Assembly: GCA_032622095.1 (NCBI GenBank)
Contig: CP136065.1
Location: 21,998,134-22,062,133 of the forward strand
Direction of reading: 5' to 3'
Source of the DNA: Siphonodentalium dalli
Taxonomy: Eukaryota > Mollusca > Scaphopoda > Gadilida > Siphonodentaliidae
Length of the DNA: 64,000 nucleotides
Below the pieces are notes generated by a model. The model saw nothing but the letters and a program-made list of their open reading frames with translations. It was not told the origin of the DNA and did no database searches. Position numbers and translations under genes: made by a program. Shown in pieces: positions 12,081 to 23,408 of the stretch (position 1 is its first letter; the number at the start of each line of letters is the position of its first letter).

Positions 12081-13015
12081 CCTATTGTTTTAAGAGTGTG
12101 GGCTGGGACGAGTCCACTCTCACCTAAGATAATAACGACGCCCAAAACAGAGAGATGACAAGCTTTATATTCCATTGACCAGTCAAATGTTATAATATGA
12201 AATTGTTGTTCAAATGATATGTGTTTGAACTATATAATTATATCCTTATTTGTTCGCTTTTTGTCGAGGTTTTGCAAGCATCGCGAAAATTCACAAAGTT
12301 ACCCATCGGTTTTAGCTTGAAAACTAGTACAACAAATTAATTTGAGAGTGCCTTTTATTATATACTAGCTTTGAGAAGCGACATCATTACGCTTTGTATA
12401 GGCTATCAGTTAAATTGTGGCTGAAACAATTCAAACGTGCATAATATTCCTTTTATAAATCGATATTTGGTCATCAAATGGGCTCAGATATGTACGATTT
12501 AATTAAGTTCGATTATAGAAAACGTTAGTGTTGAATCTCCAGACTAATTCCCACACAAAGTGATGAACTAGAGACGAAGGTCGCTCGTGAGAATTGTTAT
12601 ATTCTTCTGCATCCACACATGAGATAATTCCGGTATTCACCCGAGAACGGGAGGTGGCCTCCACATATCAAACAACTCATACTGGTGCGCCATCGATCTA
12701 TATTTAATGGATATGAAACTCTCGTTAGCCCAGTGTTATTTTTCGCGAAATCTCGCGATCGGAGAGAACTGGCGAGATTAGTCTTTCGGCTTCATTTTCC
12801 GATTTGACATTCTTCAGCGTGACTGTTTTATTTTCTAGCGGAAAAACGAGATTATTCATCAAAGACAGTGAGTATATTATCAAATCTTATCGTCATCATA
12901 CATTAGAAGTAATACATTACGTTTTTTCGTTTATATTTAGTAATGACAGTTCGTAGTTTCCGTGTTTGCAACTGTTTTCTTCTACGATGTTTCCTTTGTT
13001 TACAATCAGCGCAGA
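12081..13015. other. No supported feature
   Basis: AT-rich DNA with a slightly GC-richer patch around 12,720-12,850. No motif-bearing ORF is visible on either strand. Confidence 0.4.
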
Positions 13016-13250
13016 ATTATAGTGAAAACGAAGGACTATTCACTATGGTTATAGATATCTTTATATAGTCTAACAGTCACAATAAATGTATAGCATAAGA
13101 TAGTTCAACATGGCTGCTGGTTCGGTTGGATTCTTTTCTTGGTCTGATTTGAGAGAGCCTTCTTTATCCGGGTAATCGGGAATTACGTCACGACCGGTGT
13201 GTTCGATTCCTACTCTGGCAATGTCCGGATTCAGCGATCACTACACTCCC
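13016..13250 (+). repeat. Direct repeat of about 230 bp, left copy
   Basis: This matches 18,062-18,285 in the same orientation at roughly 90 percent by eye, from ATTATAGTGAAAACGAAGGA to CAGCGATCACTACA. Read on the minus strand it starts TGTAGTGATCGCTG, an LTR-like start, and contains TATATAAAG; however no matching target-site duplication was found outside the pair. It may instead be a dispersed repeat inserted twice. Confidence 0.7.
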
Positions 13251-14405
13251 CCACGCTTTATAGAATACAGCCCTGGGTATGTTGGACCTCGCAGGATGGG
13301 TGGTGTGCAGGATCACAGCTCCTGAATCTGGATACCGATATTAGGTGACACCGTCATATCCATGGGTCACGGAGGAGGTTACTCGGCCTATGACCCAGCT
13401 ACCTGCCATGTCCGGAATGCTCTTTGGTAACACGTCTCACCAGTGTGGTCTCTTGGCATGTGGTATGATCTGTCAAGTATTGTCAATTAGTCAATGGCTG
13501 ATGAATGGCTCAATGGCAAACATCCGGATCAGAAACACATGCTGTTGGTGCCGTAAGTTCCATATTCGCCCAGATGTCTGGATATTCGCCCATTAACCTG
13601 TGCAACTGTTGGTGAGACTGGTGTTGATCATTTCGTAAAGTAAATGAGGTATGTCACTTTATGACTCGCACAAATTTCCCTGAAGCTACACGACATTTTA
13701 TATATGAATTTCACCGGGTTTCATTTCATATCGACCTCAACATATCGCATATCGAAAATCAACACAACGCTTTATTGAAGCTAAATATATATGAACTAGC
13801 AAATGTCAAAACTTAACCGGGTTGTGTATTGATGCTTTTATGCACTTTTCTAGCATCATTTTCTGGACTGAACAATGAAGCATCAGAGCATTATCACAAC
13901 ATCTACCCAGTGCATTTGTTTAGGATATAAACAAGCACTAAGCACTATCTTAGATCTACCTGATACATAATCATATCCAGTGATCGAGTCATTTTCTTTT
14001 ATTAGTTGTTGAATTCTCGTGTACATCAGTGGCAGGGTTGATTCTGTTGACAGCAACTATCACATTTTCCAAACCTCTATGAGACATTGGATACCACTGC
14101 AGAATTTGAGGGGTGTCTATTCCCACCAGGATCCCATGGCCACTGCTCTCCGCCAGGATCCCATGGCCACTGATCTGGGTCCTCTAATTTAGTTTGAGGC
14201 TGTGTGCACCTCAGTTCGGCTGTTTGCAACTAATTTGGACAGTCATCAGTCTGGCTCATGTTGTCTACAGCTTCTGTTGCAGTACCGGTATCTAGCTAAT
14301 CTGCAGATTTCGCCGCTCCAGCATCTTGAGCTAATTCTTGTCTGGGTGGTGACTCAGACGCTGACACAGTATCATACTGGGGTATGTCGTTGCTGGTATG
14401 GACAT
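13251..14405. other. Unassigned DNA with a small duplication
   Basis: The phrase CCAGGATCCCATGGCCACTG is duplicated at about 14,127 and 14,153. The GC content is higher than in the neighbours, and a short plus-strand ORF lies at 13,345-13,596, but no recognisable domain is present. It could be decayed coding DNA belonging to the 13-18 kb block. Confidence 0.4.
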
Positions 14406-14973
14406 CTATGTGCTGTTGAATACCGGTCGTTTTACCACCAGTGCTAAAGATATCTTCTGATGAAGACTGGTTGGCTGAGCCTCTGATGATAATGAGCTGT
14501 CCGGAAAATCTGAAAATGACGGGGAGAGTCCACTGAATGATGAGTTACCATATTCAAGTTGTGATATGGCAGATGCAATATACACTTGCGATACATCATT
14601 CACTTGAGTTGTGCTACACTCTGGTATATCCCAATCCAGCACCAGACATATGCTATCGACCATGTTCAGATCGAGGGGAAACACTGTCGTCCCACTCAAG
14701 GCTGATATCATGAACTGGCTCGTCTTGTTCATTGTCCCTAAGTTTGTTGATAGCTGGCTCGACAGGTTTCTCATGATGAACTGGATTTCTTGTGTAGAAT
14801 GTATACTCTTCTGGTGTTGTTAGTTCCATGTCATCTATTTCCGACTGCAAGTTCTTCAGAGAGTTGGAAAGACGATCAGCTGTCTCCACTATTCCCCCCA
14901 GTGATATAATCTGCTTCTGGTCATTGGAATGTGGTCGGTTATTTTCCTCAACATCAAATCTCATGACAGTCAT
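14406..14973 (-). pseudogene. Frameshifted continuation of the Pro/Tyr-rich ORF
   Basis: Two overlapping minus-strand frames follow the 406-codon ORF: 14,653-14,973 (106 codons, acidic, with KNLQSEIDDMEL) and 14,406-14,774 (122 codons, Ser-rich, with SSFSGLSPSFSDFPDSSL). The first starts with an ATG that overlaps the end of the upstream ORF by about 20 bp in the +1 frame. Together they read like one C-terminal tail cut by two frameshifts. Programmed frameshifting is possible but there is no obvious slippery heptamer; decay is simpler. No domain is recognised. Confidence 0.4.
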
Positions 14974-16174
14974 TTAACCCTGGTAACTTTTCAACTACTT
15001 GAGTCTTGGAGTTTTGGATGGAGGCTTTTCCTGATAGCTGATCTTCTGCGACCATTTTAACTGCCATCGTCTCTGATAACTCATTTTCTGGGATTGGTTC
15101 GAGCATTGAACTGGATCCAGTGGAAAAACCGGCACATCTTGTGAGCGCAGCAGTTGATTTCCTAACCGGGATGCGGTCATTGGGATAAATGTCAGTCACA
15201 TTTACTCGGCCCAATTTCTTTGAGAAATCAGCGTCATTATTGTATATAGCAGTCGTCGATTGAAGAAATTCATCCTTCAGATGAACTATATCTTCTCCAA
15301 TCCGGCTGGCAAGTTCGATTAGTCGAGAATGAGATTTCTTCCGAGCTGCACTTACTTGGTCTCCACTCAACTCCCATCGCATTAATTTGCTTATCAGCTC
15401 GCTGAACGTGATATTTCCCCACTCATTCTTCGTCGTCTCTGGCTTGTATGCACATAAGTTGATAATCATATCGTCGCGTTTGTGCTTCTCTTCAGTCATT
15501 ACTTCTACCATATATTCCATTTCTCTTGTTAGCGTCTCCAGATAGGGAATGACCTCGATAGAAATATGATGGCATTTAGGAAGTTCCTTCAGTAAATAGA
15601 TGCCTTGGCGTACAAAATCAACCCCTTCGGTCCACTGGGTCATTTCGGGTGCATCTTGATCTAACTTTGATGAAATCCTATTCCAAACATAATCCTTGCC
15701 CGACTCAGGAGTATCGGTCCTCAGTTCTTGAGTTGTCTCAGCATGGTTTGACTGATCTTCTGGCTGCGGCATTTTAAAGCTAACAGCCTGTTGATTTGAC
15801 TCAGTTGGATCGGGTATTTGTGCAGCCTTGGTCTGTTCAGGTGGGTATGGCAAACCAGGTGGGTATGGCAAACCAGGTGGGCGTTGGTTATAATTGGTTG
15901 TTGGCCAATAATTTTGCACATATGGCTGAATTGGTGGCAGTTGTTGAGAAGCATGCGGCGGTCGATACATTGGTTGGACTGGGTATGGCCAACCAGGTGG
16001 GTATGGCAAACCAGGTGGGCGTTGGTTATAATTGGTTGTTGGCCAATGATGTTGCACATAATATGACTGAGTTGGTGGCAGTTGTTGAGAAGCATACGGT
16101 TGAAACACACTCGATCCATATTGAACCAAAGTTGGTGCACAATTGTATGAATTGATATATCCAAAGCTTGCCAT
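14954..16174 (-). CDS. Hypothetical Pro/Tyr/Gln-rich protein, 406 aa
   Basis: The ORF starts with ATG at 16,174 (MASFGYINSYN) and ends with TGA at 14,954. Residues about 28-60 and 75-106 are two copies of a Pro/Tyr/Asn-rich unit containing ASQQLPP and WPTTNYNQRPPGLPYPPG. Residues about 160-310 are a predicted-helical, charged region (for example DFVRQGIYLLKELPK, TREMEYMVEVMTEEKHKRDD). The rest is Ser/Thr/Glu-rich. I do not recognise the family. A low-complexity N-terminus followed by a helical core inside a block flanked by direct repeats would fit a Gag-like protein of an LTR element, but no zinc knuckle, protease or polymerase was found. A good donor-like ATTAGGTAAGC lies just upstream at about 16,250 on the same strand. 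It could alternatively be an exon of a host gene. Confidence 0.5.
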   Translation of the reverse strand: MASFGYINSYNCAPTLVQYGSSVFQPYASQQLPPTQSYYVQHHWPTTNYNQRPPGLPYPPGWPYPVQPMYRPPHASQQLPPIQPYVQNYWPTTNYNQRPPGLPYPPGLPYPPEQTKAAQIPDPTESNQQAVSFKMPQPEDQSNHAETTQELRTDTPESGKDYVWNRISSKLDQDAPEMTQWTEGVDFVRQGIYLLKELPKCHHISIEVIPYLETLTREMEYMVEVMTEEKHKRDDMIINLCAYKPETTKNEWGNITFSELISKLMRWELSGDQVSAARKKSHSRLIELASRIGEDIVHLKDEFLQSTTAIYNNDADFSKKLGRVNVTDIYPNDRIPVRKSTAALTRCAGFSTGSSSMLEPIPENELSETMAVKMVAEDQLSGKASIQNSKTQVVEKLPGLNDCHEI

Positions 16175-16619
16175 TTCTTGATCTTGATCTTAATGTCTTG
16201 AGAAAGTTTGTCAAATTTGGTGAAGAATGATTAAATGAACCCGCGCTTACCTAATAACTCAGGCATACAGATATCATTTTCTTTCTGATTTGTCGCTCAA
16301 TATATTTGATACCTGATATATAAATCAAGCAGTTTCAAAGTGGCAAGTGTTCTTTTCCTTCTAGTACCAGTAAGAATTCAACTATATATTGTATCTTGAT
16401 ACATATAAATAGAAATACACAATCAAAAATGAATATCGCACAAAGCAATCTTGAGTAGTTATGCGAACAATTTAACCACAATAATAAGTAGCAATGTTAG
16501 TATGAATGACTGAACCTAAACCGAGGTTCCAAAAATCATTCACAACAACATCATATCAATACGAAAAATGTCTACTCAAAATACTCATGAAATATTCCAC
16601 AATGAACGAAAAAATATTA
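16175..16619. other. AT-rich 5' flank of the Pro/Tyr-rich ORF
   Basis: It contains a donor-like AG/GTAAGC on the minus strand near 16,250 and no other supported feature. No TATA or initiator could be assigned with confidence. Confidence 0.3.
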
Positions 16620-16990
16620 CTTTATCTGATACCCACAAATAATTAATTCATTTATCAAAAATAAATACATACAAAATTTTAATGAAAATACTTTATCTGA
16701 TAAACACAAATAATTAATTCATTTATCAAAAATAAACATACAAAATATTAATGAAAATACTTTATCTGATACACACAAATTAATTCATTTATCAAAAATA
16801 AACACATACAAAATATTAATGAAAAAATATGCATATATCAAAGATGTGTATATCAGTTATTGAAGAATAAATCAGGGTCTCATAAGTTAATCAACTTATG
16901 CAGAGAAACTGATCACAGTGACAATAGAAATATAATAAATCAGTGTCTCAAAAGTAAATATACTCATATAGAGAAACTGATCACAGTGGC
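16620..16990 (+). repeat. Two adjacent short tandem repeats
   Basis: From 16,620 to 16,830 a unit of about 65 bp containing ACTTTATCTGAT and TTCATTTATCAAAAATAAA occurs three times. From 16,870 to 16,990 a unit of about 70 bp containing GAGAAACTGATCACAGTG occurs twice. Confidence 0.8.
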
Positions 16991-17154
16991 GTGAAAATGT
17001 ATAAATAAATGCAAAAATACAAAAACATATCAGCTTTTTGAAGTGTTTTGTTTTTCCACTAGAAAATCTGACAAGAACACTGCGTACTGTATCATAGTTC
17101 TGTGGTCTTGGATATGCCGTCTGTACTGAATATTCTCTAGAAGGTTGAAGTATA

Positions 17155-17310
17155 CGGATTTTGACCCTAGGCGCTATGTATTAGAATGGAGGGGTATTCC
17201 CTTGCTAATAGATAACCCGTGGGCAGGAATCAATTGGTCAAAATTCACAGAAACTGAATCAATTGTGCAAACTGTTGATTGATTTGGTTGGAAACTCAGT
17301 TGATTGGTTG
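17155..17310 (+). pseudogene. Degenerate duplicate of the next ORF's start region
   Basis: The text GCTATGTATTAGAATGGAGG to TGATTGATTTGGTTGG parallels 17,457-17,575 (TATGTATTAGAAGGAAGG to TGATTGATTTGTTTGC). Frame-breaking differences make it non-coding. It appears to be a local duplication of about 150 bp located about 300 bp upstream of its partner. Confidence 0.6.
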
Positions 17311-17374
17311 ATGAATAAAGCTGACTAGAAAATCTGTATTCTTTCCTAGTTGTGCGACTGTAAACTATAATATT

Positions 17375-17770
17375 GTGTATTCTCTTGATGTTGAATTATG
17401 CGTGTACTGTGATATTCAGGTACCAGTTAATCAAAATGTGCATTGTTACCCATGGTATTATGTATTAGAAGGAAGGGATGTTCCCTGGCTAATAAATACA
17501 CCCTGGGCAGGAATCAATGTGATAAAAAATCACATAAATCCAACTGGCAGAATGTTGATTGATTTGTTTGCCAAATCAGTTGCTGATAAACATATAGCAG
17601 AAGGAGCTACATTGTCATTGACAATTACATGTAGCTTGCAGATTATGAACAGTAAAGTTTATCTGTCCGTGAATCTGGAGGAACTGGGCAATGAAGTTGT
17701 CGAATCCAATCTCCACTGTCGTCAGAAACCGGCTAGCTGTGGTGTCCGAATTGAAGACAGAAAACTGTAG
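17375..17770 (+). CDS. Hypothetical 131-aa ORF, unknown family
   Basis: The ORF starts ATG at 17,375 and ends TAG. It reads like real coding sequence rather than chance: even composition, patterned hydrophobics, and segments such as YYVLEGRDVPWLINTPW and NPTGRMLIDLFAKSVADK. Residues about 75-110 look like beta strands (LSLTITCSLQIM, KVYLSVNLEEL). No catalytic motif is seen and I do not recognise the family. It lies antiparallel to the Pro/Tyr-rich ORF, inside the same direct-repeat-bounded block. The upstream degenerate duplicate suggests decay of a once larger or repeated coding unit. Confidence 0.4.
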   Translation: MYSLDVELCVYCDIQVPVNQNVHCYPWYYVLEGRDVPWLINTPWAGINVIKNHINPTGRMLIDLFAKSVADKHIAEGATLSLTITCSLQIMNSKVYLSVNLEELGNEVVESNLHCRQKPASCGVRIEDRKL

Positions 17771-18061
17771 TTACCGATGTGTTCATGCTATTTTTAGCAC
17801 AGAGCGGTAGTTATAAATTTTGTGCAGAAACGGCACAGCAAATGTCAATGTTACACGTTGAAACATGTTGTCAGCAGAATTCATCAATAATATCATGAAA
17901 TATATATATTAAGCAACATTATCATGGTTCAAACACAACCGAACTCTGAAAGTATAGTCTTCAGGAACGGAAAAATACACCAAATTGACAAGTCATTTTC
18001 ACAAAAGTTTTGACATCAAAATACACATTTTCGTCTCCCCACGTGGTTCGACACTACAGCC

Positions 18062-18285
18062 GCGTCATTATAGTGAAAACGAAGGAATATTCACTGTATA
18101 TGGTCTAACATGGTCACAATAAATGTACAATAGACAGTAAGTCAACATGGCTGCTGGTTTGCTTGGATTCTTCTCTTGGTCTGATTTGAGAGAGTCTTCT
18201 TCATCCGGGTAATCAGGAATTACGTCACGACCGGTGTGTTCGATTCCTACTCCGACAATGTCCGGATTCAGCGATCACTACATAA
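18062..18285 (+). repeat. Direct repeat of about 230 bp, right copy
   Basis: Same orientation partner of 13,016-13,250. It contains CATCCGGGTAATCAGGAATTACGTCACG and ends CAGCGATCACTACA. A B-box-like GTTCGATTCC sits near 18,238, so a Pol III-derived origin was considered, but no matching A box was found. Confidence 0.7.
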
Positions 18286-18694
18286 TTTTACTATGCGGAA
18301 CATCGAATACAAATAATCGTAAATATCGATTTTATGCAACATATCCGAAGGGTGTGACAGCATAAACTAGTATTTTTTGGACGTATATTGCTACATGTGC
18401 GTTGAATACGACACCCGAAATTGGGATTTATGAAATCCACAGTATGTTTCCTAATTTCGATGGTCTGGTCACCCTCTGGCAGAAAATTGAAAAGTCAAAA
18501 ATAATCAACAAAAGTTTAACTAAGACACACGATAAAAGTGCTAACTTGATACTAAAGTCCTTTTGTAGTGCGAGTTCAAGTTTCACTTTTCTACTCATAT
18601 TTTTTCTTTGAGAAATGTACTAAAATGTGTTTTTATTGTGGAAATTCACATCACTTTGAACTTTTTACTATACTTTTACATATTCTTGGTTCTA

Positions 18695-19015
18695 TCTCAT
18701 TTCGTACCCTCGCAAATTCGTACCCTACCAACTCGTACTCGATTTGGTCATCTCGTACCCTCTGGTCGTGAGTCATTTCGTACCCTGTGAGTCATCTCGT
18801 ACCCTCCTTCAGAAATGACAAGAAGAGCACCATAACACCAGACGATGCACTCTAAACGATGAACGAAGCCTAACATAACATCGTTTGACATTCTGGTGGG
18901 CTTCTGTGTCATTTCATGGAGGTAAAACATGACATGCAAGGGCAGGAAAATACTCACGAACAGAAGCTACGAGATGATCAAATCAGTTACGAGTTGGCAG
19001 TTACGTAAGCCCCCC
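18695..19015. repeat. TCGTACCC word block with inverted right end
   Basis: The left part (18,695-18,810) repeats TCATYTCGTACCCT about six times. The right part (18,965-19,015) carries the inverted words TACGAGATGATC and TTACGAGTTGGCAGTTACG and ends in a run of C. This layout, forward words at left, inverted words plus a C-rich end at right, matches the blocks ending at 24,356 and 32,763. Confidence 0.55.
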
Positions 19016-20859
19016 CCCCATAAATCATTCAATATACATACCATGAACCATAAGCTAGCTATGCATGATTATCATATTGGCATTTGCAGATGTTGCATAC
19101 CTGAATCGTCCAGAACTGGTGATGAAAACAAGGGAAACAACATCAAGAGTGAATTTGGTGCGGGAGAATATGTTATCTATCATGTATTACCATTAACTTT
19201 ATCACATACAATTTGGGACCCTCAGTCTGCGGGTACTAAATGACCAACATAAAATATTAATTCAGTTCACAGACCATTTATAATTTCTTTTTAGAAATGG
19301 TTATACAAACTGTTTGTTTGACAATTTTAATTGGGTCTCAAGACTTTTTATGAACAATCTATACATTGAAGATACTTTAATTTAAACTACTTTCTGTTTT
19401 ATTTTAGACGAAAAGAGAAACGTCAGTTGATAGTAAACATACCGTATGGATAGATGTGAATAGCGCGACAGTCCGTAGAGCAATGGCAGCATTTTCTGAT
19501 ATTTTTACCGCGAAATCACAAGTCACGCCTTAAACCACGCCCACTAACTAACTCTGATTCCCATTGGTCATTACAATATCTTGTCACGTTAAGGACAGGT
19601 GTCACACCTCTCTTTGTCTTCATCTAAATGAACACCTCCCAAGATGAGGGAAACCTCTAATCCTCATGATGTTGTGTTCAAATAAAGTTATTTTCATAAA
19701 AACAATGATTAAAAATCAAATTGAAGAGGTTAAACTTAAAATATGCGTTTACCGCTGGATTTGGAAACTAAATTCACAAGATAACTATCACAGAAAACTT
19801 CCACCGCCGACTTATTCTCGTTATTGTATAAAAATGGTAATGCGTTTTTTGTTTCATTCGAGGTTCTAAGTTGTAACTGAGACAGACAGTCCAGAATCAT
19901 TCCAAAGAGTCAATGAATAAATTTTAATGTATATCCATATGCATTCTCTCTTCTATTTATAATAAGATGGCAAATATTACCTGCAGTATATTGAACCATA
20001 AATATATAATTTAAAAACAATAGTGTATATATTTATTACTACGTACACAGACATACATATACATAACAATCACTATTTTATAACAGCATGACCTGTTGTC
20101 TTTTTCATCATTCTGAACTTCTACCTGATAAACGATTGTTATGTATATGACGTTCTTGAACTGTTGACAATTCATCGCATGGTTTGTTTTTGCCCCCAAA
20201 CCCCGCGATTAAAGCGAAACACAGTCACAGTCATAACATATGAACGAACGTTACCGACTTCATAGCAATTAATCAATTGTTTTTGTTAGCTAAAATGACA
20301 GTATTTATCGTGACGGAAACGAGAAACGCTCTTTCCGTTTCAACGCCGAATAAGGAGGGATGTTTTGTACTTAATTATAAATAATTATAAATACGTTTGT
20401 TTATCTTACCGATACTAAATAGGGTGCATAAATATATAGAGAAGTATACCGTTTTATTTCCCGAGCTACATGTATCATCGCCGTCTCTTAATGGCTTAAA
20501 CAATATTTATTTCTACCCTCAATTAATACATATATACATGAAACAAGACATTGATCAATGTGATTTATATGACAGGTTAGAATAGACGAGGGTGAAGAGG
20601 ACCCAACAACAAGCGGGTCACCGCTTATCTGAAGTTATCTCCTCAGAAAAGAAAAGCATGCAGAATAGTATGTGACTGTCTGCACAACGTTCAACACTAG
20701 TTGTTGCGTTTTATTTACGAAAATGGATCCAATCAATCCATAGTTTCCATTCTATTTATTTTTGTCAACACTTTTGTTAAATGTTTATATATGTTAAATA
20801 GTAGGATTAGAATTAAAGATACGGGCGGCGTTGGCGATCGGTATGCTGTTAAAATATTC
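19016..20859. other. AT-rich DNA, no supported gene
   Basis: Only short unsupported ORFs are present. I see no tandem structure, RNA gene or splice-flanked exon. Confidence 0.4.
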
Positions 20860-21280
20860 AGCTCCGTCAAAAACCGCCATAAACAGAAAGAATAGTCAAA
20901 TATAGACAATTCAGAAATATGGCATAAACAGTATGGTATTGTAAATTTTCCCCTTTATTATGTAAGCAAAAGTAAAAAACGTAACGTTACCTGGCTTTTG
21001 TTTAGATCCGGACATGGTAACATAAAAATTGTTATTTGTTACTGCTTTCCTGATATGGACAAAATAAAGAGCGTTTATATAATTTGTGTGTGATTAGAAT
21101 TGCGCTGTGTTATGTAAAACTTCTTTAACACGAGCAGGCTCTTGTTTACTACACCATCGTACGTCTTGATGACAATATAATATATAGCGCTGATTATGTT
21201 TGGCATATGAACAAAGCTATATATATTTTAATATTCCTTCTGTTGATGGCGATTTGAACAAATATGAATATTTCTGCAAC
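20860..21280. mobile_element. Foldback (MITE-like) element related to 54,715-54,980
   Basis: Left text CGTCAAAAACCGCCATAAAC (near 20,865) is inverted as TTCTGTTGATGGCGATTTGA near 21,237. The interior shares GCTGTGTTATGTAAA and TTTTGTTTA-type text with the foldback at 54.7 kb. Flanking direct repeats were not identified. Confidence 0.55.
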
Positions 21281-22382
21281 GAACGCCGCCCGTGCCTTTA
21301 AATATCTTTACACTAAAATGGTTCAATAAATACAAGACATGCTTAACAAGGGCTTATTAATATGCAAGTCGATCATTGTAATTTTTACTAGGCTGGCAAA
21401 AATTCAAAACGCATTAAAACTTCTCTTTTTATAGTCGATATCTGGCCATCACAAGTTCATATTAATTATATCGTGCCTTGGGTCCGATATAATTATTTTT
21501 CTGATGGTTGTTTTATGATGTCCAATCAGACAGGGTCTCTTTAATGTAAAATAATCAAGATCTCACAGAAGATGTTAAAAATAAAATGTATACTCGATAT
21601 ATGATATCACAGAGAAAGAAGAGTAGTATATATAACGCCATTGATGTTAGCTATTTCGCACCTTTAATGTGTTAAACGTCTCTCACACATGTGAACGCTC
21701 TTTATTCATTGTGCCAAAAACATTCCCTCCTCTTTTATTCCATTTCTGACTGTTTCTGGTGTAATTTGTTTTACCACGTTGGTGGATTTAATCAAATGCG
21801 CGCACAGTCCTCGTGATGTGCACATGTACATGCATAGTAAATAGTATAAACATTTTTTTATTTCCAATTCCAAACAAATAACATAATATACAAATGACAC
21901 ATACATGCAAAATAGAAGTCTTAATATAATTATGGACACAATTATCAGACAAGCCCAATGGCTTATATGAATTATGTATTCTCCCATTTGGCTACATGGC
22001 CCGTCCCCAGTAAGTGATGGGAAGGATTGGAAATAAAGGTTTTCGGAGAATTGGAGATATATAACATAATCTGAGTTAAGTGTATATGGGAGAAAAGGGA
22101 AGAAGATATAGTGTTCGGGATAACAGGCGGCAGAGAAAGAAAAGAAAGAGATGGTAATCACTTCAACTTATTGGCATAGTATGCGGGTGGGCACACGCAG
22201 AGTCGGGTTGTACATGTATAACGTGTTCTGTTGCCCTCGCTCTTTATTATGAGTTTGGGGGACGGACCTGGGAGGATTTCGAAGAGGCAAAGCCTCTCCC
22301 ATACAACCCACTTTGGAAATTTTGGATGAGGTCATGAGAATGGGATACATCGCACATGACGGGGTGAACATAAAATGAAAAA
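21281..22382. other. AT-rich DNA, no supported gene
   Basis: A 151-codon minus-strand ORF at 21,706-22,161 lacks recognisable domains and has a composition expected of AT-rich non-coding DNA, so I do not call it. One AACGCTCTTTATT motif is at 21,694. Confidence 0.35.
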
Positions 22383-22826
22383 AGCTTTCTTTTTCTTTCT
22401 GTTTTCTGTTGATGTTGCTGTTGATGGTGGTGGCATAGCCATAACTGCTTTGGATTTGGCTATTTCTTCTTTAGATTTGGCTATGTCCTCTTGTGCACCT
22501 CTGAGTATTTTCTCAATCTCGGGCGCATAGTAGGAGCCGGTGCTGTTGTTGTTGGTGATGCTGGTCGTGGTGGCGATGGATGTCTCCTGGCTGATGTATT
22601 CCGGAAGAGTCTGTCTCCATCACGGCATCAGCAGCGGCAGCTTGCTGGGTTACGCCAGTCAGCACTCCAGCGGGGAGGGGTTGTCTGTGCGTCTCTCAGA
22701 CCTCTCCCGGACTGGACTTCCGGTACCATCATCGGTGGTACGCAGGCGACCAACAGTCTTCGCAGCCCAGTGGGAAGAGGCAGCCAGCCGACCAACAGCT
22801 GCCTTCTTCTTTCTCCACTCAGCCAT
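22383..22826 (-). pseudogene. GC-rich coding relic of unknown family
   Basis: Read on the minus strand from an ATG at 22,826, the frame gives MAEWRKKKAAVGRLAASSHW and a Arg/Ser/Thr-rich stretch, then needs frame changes near 22,660 and 22,570 to continue as TQQAAAADAVMETDS and later YYAPEIEKILRGAQEDIAKS. The last part has a heptad-like Lys/Glu pattern (EDIAKSKEEIAKSK) and ends in a basic ENRKKKKAFF run. The GC-rich composition contrasts with all neighbours, which supports a coding origin. The antisense plus-strand ORFs are judged to be shadows. Confidence 0.45.
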
Positions 22827-23118
22827 CCGAGCTGATAAATTGCATGATTAACAACGAGCGTCTATTGTCAGATCAGATAGATATGTGAGAAGATTGGCGC
22901 AAAGATGTAACATGACACGGGGAATGTCACACAATAAGGAAGGTGGAATTGAATGATGAAAAACAGTATACTAGTACGGATGAAATAACAACCGCAATAG
23001 CCATATTAGGATAAAGCAGTATTAATGATGAATACACTTAGTTCGACAGAGGGCAATCTGGTGCCAAAGATAGACGCGGTTGATATCAATTGTTCATAAA
23101 AGACAAGTTCCATATTAA

Positions 23119-23408
23119 AGGTACTTAATCCGATCAGACGCTCCTAAACTACTATTTCTTTGGCTTCGGGGGTAACAAATATTTGATTCGAGTCGAGGAA
23201 CCCACACATCAAAGCTCAGATTGATTAGATATCGATGTTTGAAATGTGCTGTTTCTGTTGTTTGTGGCCCAATCTTTTCGAGTACCACGTGCTAAAAACG
23301 GACAAATTGCGGCTGTAAGATGGATAACTCTAAAATCAAGTTGTTACCACTTTGTCAAATAAGCCAAATAAATAGTAATTTAGGAGCGCCTGATCGGATT
23401 GAGTACAT
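23119..23408. mobile_element. TTAA-flanked MITE (piggyBac-like), copy 1
   Basis: It is flanked by TTAA at 23,115-23,118 and 23,409-23,412. The ends are inverted repeats: AGGTACTTAATCCGATCAG at left and, in reverse complement, ATGTACTCAATCCGATCAG at right, continuing through GCGCTCCTAAA for more than 30 bp. TTAA duplication is characteristic of piggyBac-type transposition; no transposase is present. Copy 2 is at 43,692-43,891 and a third, interrupted copy lies at about 23,815-24,432. Confidence 0.85.

Noticed and set aside
15721-16164. ORFs of up to 147 codons on both strands overlapping the Pro/Tyr-rich ORF
   Set aside because: They are shadows of the same internal duplication in other frames; the 406-codon frame is much longer and has sensible composition.
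22491-22851. Plus-strand ORFs in the GC-rich patch
   Set aside because: The minus strand gives the more protein-like reading; these look like antisense shadows.
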